9,706 nucleotides of DNA from Bacteroidales bacterium (GTDB taxonomy: Bacteria; Bacteroidota; Bacteroidia; Bacteroidales; P3), in the NCBI GenBank assembly GCA_900769785.1, contig CAAGHV010000081.1, positions 1 to 9,706 of the forward strand. The letters are read 5' to 3'. The notes below the pieces were generated by a model, which ran no database searches, was not told where the DNA came from, and saw nothing but the letters and a program-made list of their open reading frames with translations. Positions within the stretch are counted from its first letter, which is position 1. Each line of letters opens with the position of its first letter. The position numbers and the translations under genes are program-made. This document shows positions 6,711 to 9,706 of this stretch, in pieces.

Positions 6711-7157
6711 ATGTTCGACAATACCGACGAATACTATATGAGAGAGGCTCTGAAAGAAGCCCGCAAAGGCTTTGACTCCGACGAGATACCGGTTGGTGCT
6801 GTAATTGTATGCCACGACCGCATAATAGCACGTGCCTACAACAACACCGAGCAACTCAACGACGTAACGGCACATGCCGAAATGCTTGCCTTTACTTCGG
6901 CAACTGCTACAATAGGTGGCAAATACCTGCAAAACTGTACATTGTATGTAACTTTGGAACCCTGCGTAATGTGTGCCGGTGCGGCAGGATGGACTCAGAT
7001 AGGACGTATAGTATATGGTGCTTCGGACGAAAAGAAAGGTTTTTCTAAAATAGGCACTTCCATTCTGCACCCCAAAACCAAGGTAACTGCCGGAATACTT
7101 GCCGATGAATGTGAAACATTGCTTAAAGACTTCTTTGCTAAGAAACGAAAATACTAA
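6711..7157 (+). CDS. tadA: tRNA adenosine(34) deaminase TadA
   Basis: A 148-residue cytoplasmic zinc enzyme that converts adenosine to inosine at the wobble base 34 of tRNA-Arg(ACG), letting one tRNA read several CGN codons. The zinc site is complete: His55 in HAE (Glu57 is the proton shuttle) and Cys85 and Cys88 in PCVMC. The DEIPVGAVIV stretch (24-33), AYNNTEQLNDVTAHAE and the tail segment GTSILHPKTKVTAGIL are typical. The length fits bacterial TadA (about 150-170). The start ATG 6711 is 10 bases after the previous stop with an A/C-rich leader and no Shine-Dalgarno. The gene is usually essential. A guanine deaminase or other nucleoside deaminase is a less likely alternative. Confidence 0.92.
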   Translation: MFDNTDEYYMREALKEARKGFDSDEIPVGAVIVCHDRIIARAYNNTEQLNDVTAHAEMLAFTSATATIGGKYLQNCTLYVTLEPCVMCAGAAGWTQIGRIVYGASDEKKGFSKIGTSILHPKTKVTAGILADECETLLKDFFAKKRKY

Positions 7158-7177
7158 ATATAAATACATTAAAGAAT

Positions 7178-8071
7178 ATGAAACCTACATTATTAGTTTT
7201 GGCTGCCGGTATGGGCAGCCGCTATGGTGGACTTAAACAAATGGACGGCGTAGGTCCTAACGGCGAAACAATTATGGACTACTCTATCCGCGATGCCATT
7301 CGTGCAGGATTTGGGAAAGTGGTATTTGTAATACGCCACAGCTTTGAAAACGAGTTTAAAGCAGCCATCAATCCACAACGTTTCGACAACAAGATAGAAA
7401 TGGAATACGTGTTCCAAGAACTGGACAAACTCCCCGAAGGATTCAAAGTACCCGAAGGCAGAGAAAAGCCATGGGGTACCAACCACGCCATACTTATGGC
7501 AAAAGACGTGGTTAACGAACCATTTGCCATCATAAATGCCGACGACTTCTACGGACAAGATGCCTTCCGCGTGATGGCCGAATACCTGCAAACCCTTAGT
7601 GCCGACAGCAAAGGCGACTACTGCATGGTAGGTTACAAATTGGAAAACACATTGTCGGAAAATGGCTCGGTATCGCGTGGCGTATGCTCGATTGACGATA
7701 ACAATTACTTGGTATCGATGACCGAACGCACCTCCATAGCACGTACCGAAAAAGGCATAGAGTATAAAGATAACGATGGTAGTATGCACCCACTTTCGGC
7801 CGATGCCACAGTATCAATGAACCTATTTGGTTTTACTCCCGACTACTTTGTGGAATCAGACAAGTTGTTTGTAGAGTTTTTGCAAAAATCGGGCAACGAA
7901 ATGAAATCGGAATACTATATACCATTTGCAGTTAACACCTTTATCGACAGAGGATATGCCAAGATGCGAGTACTAAAAACCACCGCACAATGGTTTGGTG
8001 TTACCTACAAAGAAGACCGCCCCATGGTGGTAAACCGCTTGAAAGAACTTCACGACAAAGGTATTTATTAA
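7178..8071 (+). CDS. Sugar-phosphate-type nucleotidyltransferase
   Basis: A 297-residue cytoplasmic enzyme of the NTP-transferase (GT-A-like) fold that should join a nucleotide to a phosphorylated sugar or alcohol, releasing pyrophosphate. The nucleotide-binding loop LAAGMGSRYGGLKQ is at residues 8-21 (Arg15 and Lys20 likely contact phosphate). GTNHAIL is at 100-106, the metal-binding INADDF at 119-124 (Asp122), VSMNLFGF at 213-220 and WFGVTYKEDRP at 272-282. The loop reads GGLKQ where classic glucose-1-phosphate enzymes have a Pro-Lys motif, so the substrate cannot be assigned. In other Bacteroidota similar genes can sit beside a phosphotransferase; none is adjacent here. It starts 20 bases after tadA with an A-rich leader and no Shine-Dalgarno, so cotranscription is likely. 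A long hairpin follows it. Confidence 0.88.
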   Translation: MKPTLLVLAAGMGSRYGGLKQMDGVGPNGETIMDYSIRDAIRAGFGKVVFVIRHSFENEFKAAINPQRFDNKIEMEYVFQELDKLPEGFKVPEGREKPWGTNHAILMAKDVVNEPFAIINADDFYGQDAFRVMAEYLQTLSADSKGDYCMVGYKLENTLSENGSVSRGVCSIDDNNYLVSMTERTSIARTEKGIEYKDNDGSMHPLSADATVSMNLFGFTPDYFVESDKLFVEFLQKSGNEMKSEYYIPFAVNTFIDRGYAKMRVLKTTAQWFGVTYKEDRPMVVNRLKELHDKGIY

Positions 8072-8086
8072 CAACGGTATATCACA

Positions 8087-8129
8087 ATAATACTGTAAAA
8101 GTCCCGTATGGCGACTTTTACAGTATTAT
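8087..8129. terminator. 17-base-pair perfect hairpin after the nucleotidyltransferase
   Basis: ATAATACTGTAAAAGTC (8087-8103) and GACTTTTACAGTATTAT (8113-8129) pair perfectly around the 9-base loop CCGTATGGC. It lies 15 bases after the stop codon and 17 before the next start. It lacks the T-run of a classic terminator, so it may instead be an attenuator, an RNA-processing site or a 3'-end stabiliser. The structure itself is certain; the function is inferred. Confidence 0.6.
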
Positions 8130-8146
8130 ATTCACAACGCTAAAAA

Positions 8147-9337
8147 ATGGATTGGAACGAGGAACTGAAAGCATTCATACTAAGCCACCGCACAGACAAT
8201 CCACTTGTTCTTGCCTTGCAGCAGAAAAAATATCCACACATAAACATGAAGTTTGTGGCACAGCAAGTGGAAGGCTTCCATATGGCAAAAGACAAACTGC
8301 CAAGCCTTTCCCTATGTGATGATTTTGTTTATCCTCCCAAACTAAACCGCGAACAATGCTCGTCCGAAGCCACAGCAATATTCAAAGCCGAAGAATATGC
8401 CCTTGACAAAACCATTGCCGATATAACAGGTGGCCTTGGAATAGACTCTATTTTTATGTCGAAAACAGCAAAGAGCGTTACATATATCGAACAAAATAAA
8501 GAACTTTACAACGTTGCCCAACACAACTTTCAAGCACTTTCGCTATCCAACATCGAATGCCGGTACACCGACGGAATACAGTTTCTGAAAGAAACCGATA
8601 GGCATTTCGACCTAATATACATCGACCCGGCACGCCGCGACGACCACGGACGCAAAGTATCGGCATTTGAATACTGTACACCAAATATTTTAGAAAACTT
8701 TGATTTACTACTATCCAAAACAGACCTAGTGCTTATCAAATCGTCGCCGATGATAGATATAAGCGTGGCATTGAGCCAACTCCGAAACGTTGTTTCAACC
8801 ACTGTACTCTCGGTGCGGAACGAATGCAAAGAAGTACTGTTTCTATGCTCATCCAAGGTTACAACAAGTTCTACAATATGCCGTTGCGTAAATATCCGAA
8901 CCGATGGTGGTATGGACAAACTCACATTTTCACGAGAAACTGAAACCTCACTTACAATCCCATACTCTGCCACTATCAATAAATATATCTACGACCCCAA
9001 TGTATCGCTACTCAAGGGTGGAGCATTCAAAACGGTGGCTCAGACATATAATATAGCCAAGTTGCACCGCAACACACATCTATATACAAACTCAGAAATA
9101 ATAAAGAAATTTCCCGGCAGGGTGTTTCAAGTAATAAAGGAACTACGCCTTTCGGCAAAAGAAGTAGCCGACAATATACCCAATGGCAAAGCCCACGTAA
9201 TAGTCCGCAACTACCCACTCGGAAGCCAAGAACTACAAAAGAAACTACAATTAAAAGAGGGCGGTGAACTTTTTGTGATTGCACTTACAAAATGCGACGA
9301 AAAGAAAACACTGCTACTTTGCCACAGAATAGAATAA
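8147..9337 (+). CDS. PG_1098-like class I methyltransferase with C-terminal THUMP-like domain
   Basis: A 396-residue, probably cytoplasmic S-adenosylmethionine-dependent methyltransferase. An N-terminal helical part (1-85, ending SSEATAIFKAEEYA) precedes the Rossmann domain: motif I DITGGLGID at 92-100, the acidic end of strand 2 near Glu115 (TYIEQN), and the motif IV-like YIDPARRD at 158-165 in place of the usual DPPY/NPPY. A small ferredoxin-like region follows (about 280-325, with LLKGGAFKTVAQ and LHRNTHLYT), then a THUMP-like end (about 326-396). This architecture matches the Bacteroidota family that includes P. gingivalis PG_1098. The THUMP-like part suggests an RNA substrate, but the modified base is not known to me. 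The start ATG 8147 follows six A and no Shine-Dalgarno. The preceding hairpin leaves open whether it has its own promoter. Confidence 0.87.
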   Translation: MDWNEELKAFILSHRTDNPLVLALQQKKYPHINMKFVAQQVEGFHMAKDKLPSLSLCDDFVYPPKLNREQCSSEATAIFKAEEYALDKTIADITGGLGIDSIFMSKTAKSVTYIEQNKELYNVAQHNFQALSLSNIECRYTDGIQFLKETDRHFDLIYIDPARRDDHGRKVSAFEYCTPNILENFDLLLSKTDLVLIKSSPMIDISVALSQLRNVVSTTVLSVRNECKEVLFLCSSKVTTSSTICRCVNIRTDGGMDKLTFSRETETSLTIPYSATINKYIYDPNVSLLKGGAFKTVAQTYNIAKLHRNTHLYTNSEIIKKFPGRVFQVIKELRLSAKEVADNIPNGKAHVIVRNYPLGSQELQKKLQLKEGGELFVIALTKCDEKKTLLLCHRIE

Positions 9338-9393
9338 ACCCCAAAATCGGCACGCCAACTTGAATAATCCGTCATATATCTACTTTTATCCAT

Positions 9394-9706
9394 CAAAACC
9401 TAGTTCCGGCATCTCAAAATTCCTATATTTCCGTTTCACAACCATACAGTTTGATGGTCAAAAATATGGCAGTTATGGTTCAAAAGTACACGAGTTGCAA
9501 GACAAAAGTATGGCACTTTTGAGCCGCAAGCCTTGGGGTTTAGGGTGCTAAGTATGGAGGTTATTTCTCAAAAAAATACCCATTGATTTTCAATAACATA
9601 CTGACAGCGTCACAACACCCCCCTTTTTGCGTCGCAACACCCGGGTGTTGATGTGGCTAAGACCCGGGTGTTGATCACCACAAGACCCGGGTGTTGACGT
9701 GCCAAC
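9394..9706. repeat. Degenerate 22-23 base tandem array, cut by the window edge
   Basis: Units start at 9394, 9415, 9437, 9459, 9481, 9503, 9525, 9547, 9569, 9591, 9613, 9635, 9658, 9681 and 9703: steps of 21, then 22 ten times, then 23, 23, 22. The first five bases are CAANA in most units; the fifth base is A in all complete units. TT usually falls at positions 15-16. The left units are AT-rich and diverged (for example CAAAAGTA at 9481 and 9503). The last three share ACCCGGGTGTTGA. Weaker units may begin at 9351 and 9373. It lies after the methyltransferase stop and contains no convincing gene. Confidence 0.75.
9635..9706. repeat. Near-identical GC-rich part of the array with CCCGGG cores
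   Basis: ACCCGGGTGTTG occurs at 9639-9650, 9662-9673 and 9685-9696, exactly 23 bases apart. The first copy is within the perfect 16-base palindrome CAACACCCGGGTGTTG (9635-9650); the next two have AAG on the left instead of AAC, weakening the outer palindrome to CCCGGG plus flanks. The sequence between copies varies. The array runs off the window end, so copy number is unknown. Confidence 0.9.

Noticed and set aside
6663..7169. Minus-strand open frame opposite tadA
   Set aside because: TadA has a complete zinc site on the plus strand; the antisense frame is a shadow without motifs.
7193..7789. Minus-strand open frame opposite the nucleotidyltransferase
   Set aside because: It is antisense to a gene with clear nucleotide-binding motifs, and its protein is rich in His, Tyr, Phe and Val with no recognisable domain.
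8087..8129. Confident classic rho-independent terminator
   Set aside because: The stem is AT-rich and is followed by ATTCAC rather than a T-run, so the terminator label is kept only as a tentative role.
9360..9551. Sixty-three-codon open frame starting at TTG after the methyltransferase
   Set aside because: It runs through the 22-base repeat array in a period that is not a multiple of three, so the frame has no repeating protein unit, and no leader is seen.
9394..9706. CRISPR array
   Set aside because: The whole unit is 22-23 bases, with no separate repeat of usual size and unique spacers, and no cas gene is in the window.
9635..9706. Replication iterons or an origin
   Set aside because: The size fits iterons, but there is no replication initiator gene, and this part is GC-rich.

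Overview
The window looks like a chromosomal segment of a Bacteroidales-type bacterium (phylum Bacteroidota). The reasons are signal peptides ending in FAQ, mostly A-rich start regions with few Shine-Dalgarno sequences, the DUF2975/YozG-type pair, a PG_1098/THUMP-like methyltransferase, and weak promoter elements resembling the Bacteroides -7 box TAnnTTTG. I cannot name the genus from sequence alone.

Layout. At the left edge (+) is the C-terminal part of an LD-carboxypeptidase (peptidase S66, murein tripeptide recycling), followed 19 bases later by an A-rich gene for a Fic-domain enzyme with a built-in inhibitory motif and a C-terminal winged helix. A strong hairpin that can work on both strands (about 1433-1468) separates it from a convergent minus-strand block. 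Read in its own direction, that block is a four-helix DUF2975 membrane protein, a small YozG-type Cro/C1 regulator and a large secreted M16 zinc protease. The membrane protein and regulator are tightly coupled, and their promoter region carries a nested inverted repeat that looks like an operator.

The divergent intergenic region 5340-5962 has no convincing gene. It holds several dyads, the best being a symmetric 60-base structure with three 9-base CATCRYGAT sites spaced exactly 22 bases apart, and a short stretch that may be the decayed start of an ABC-transporter permease gene.

To the right (+) lie a secreted LolA-like protein of unknown function, TadA (tRNA adenosine-34 deaminase), a sugar-phosphate-type nucleotidyltransferase, a 17-base-pair perfect hairpin, and the PG_1098-like methyltransferase. 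The first three are closely spaced and may be one transcript, but they do not form an obvious pathway.

After the last gene the window ends in a non-coding 22-23 base tandem array, roughly 9394-9706 and cut by the window edge. The left units are diverged, sharing only a CAANA start and a central TT. The right units are nearly identical and built on ACCCGGGTGTTG. This array and the 5789-5848 dyad are the two least explained pieces of structure here. The remaining genes are mostly familiar families.
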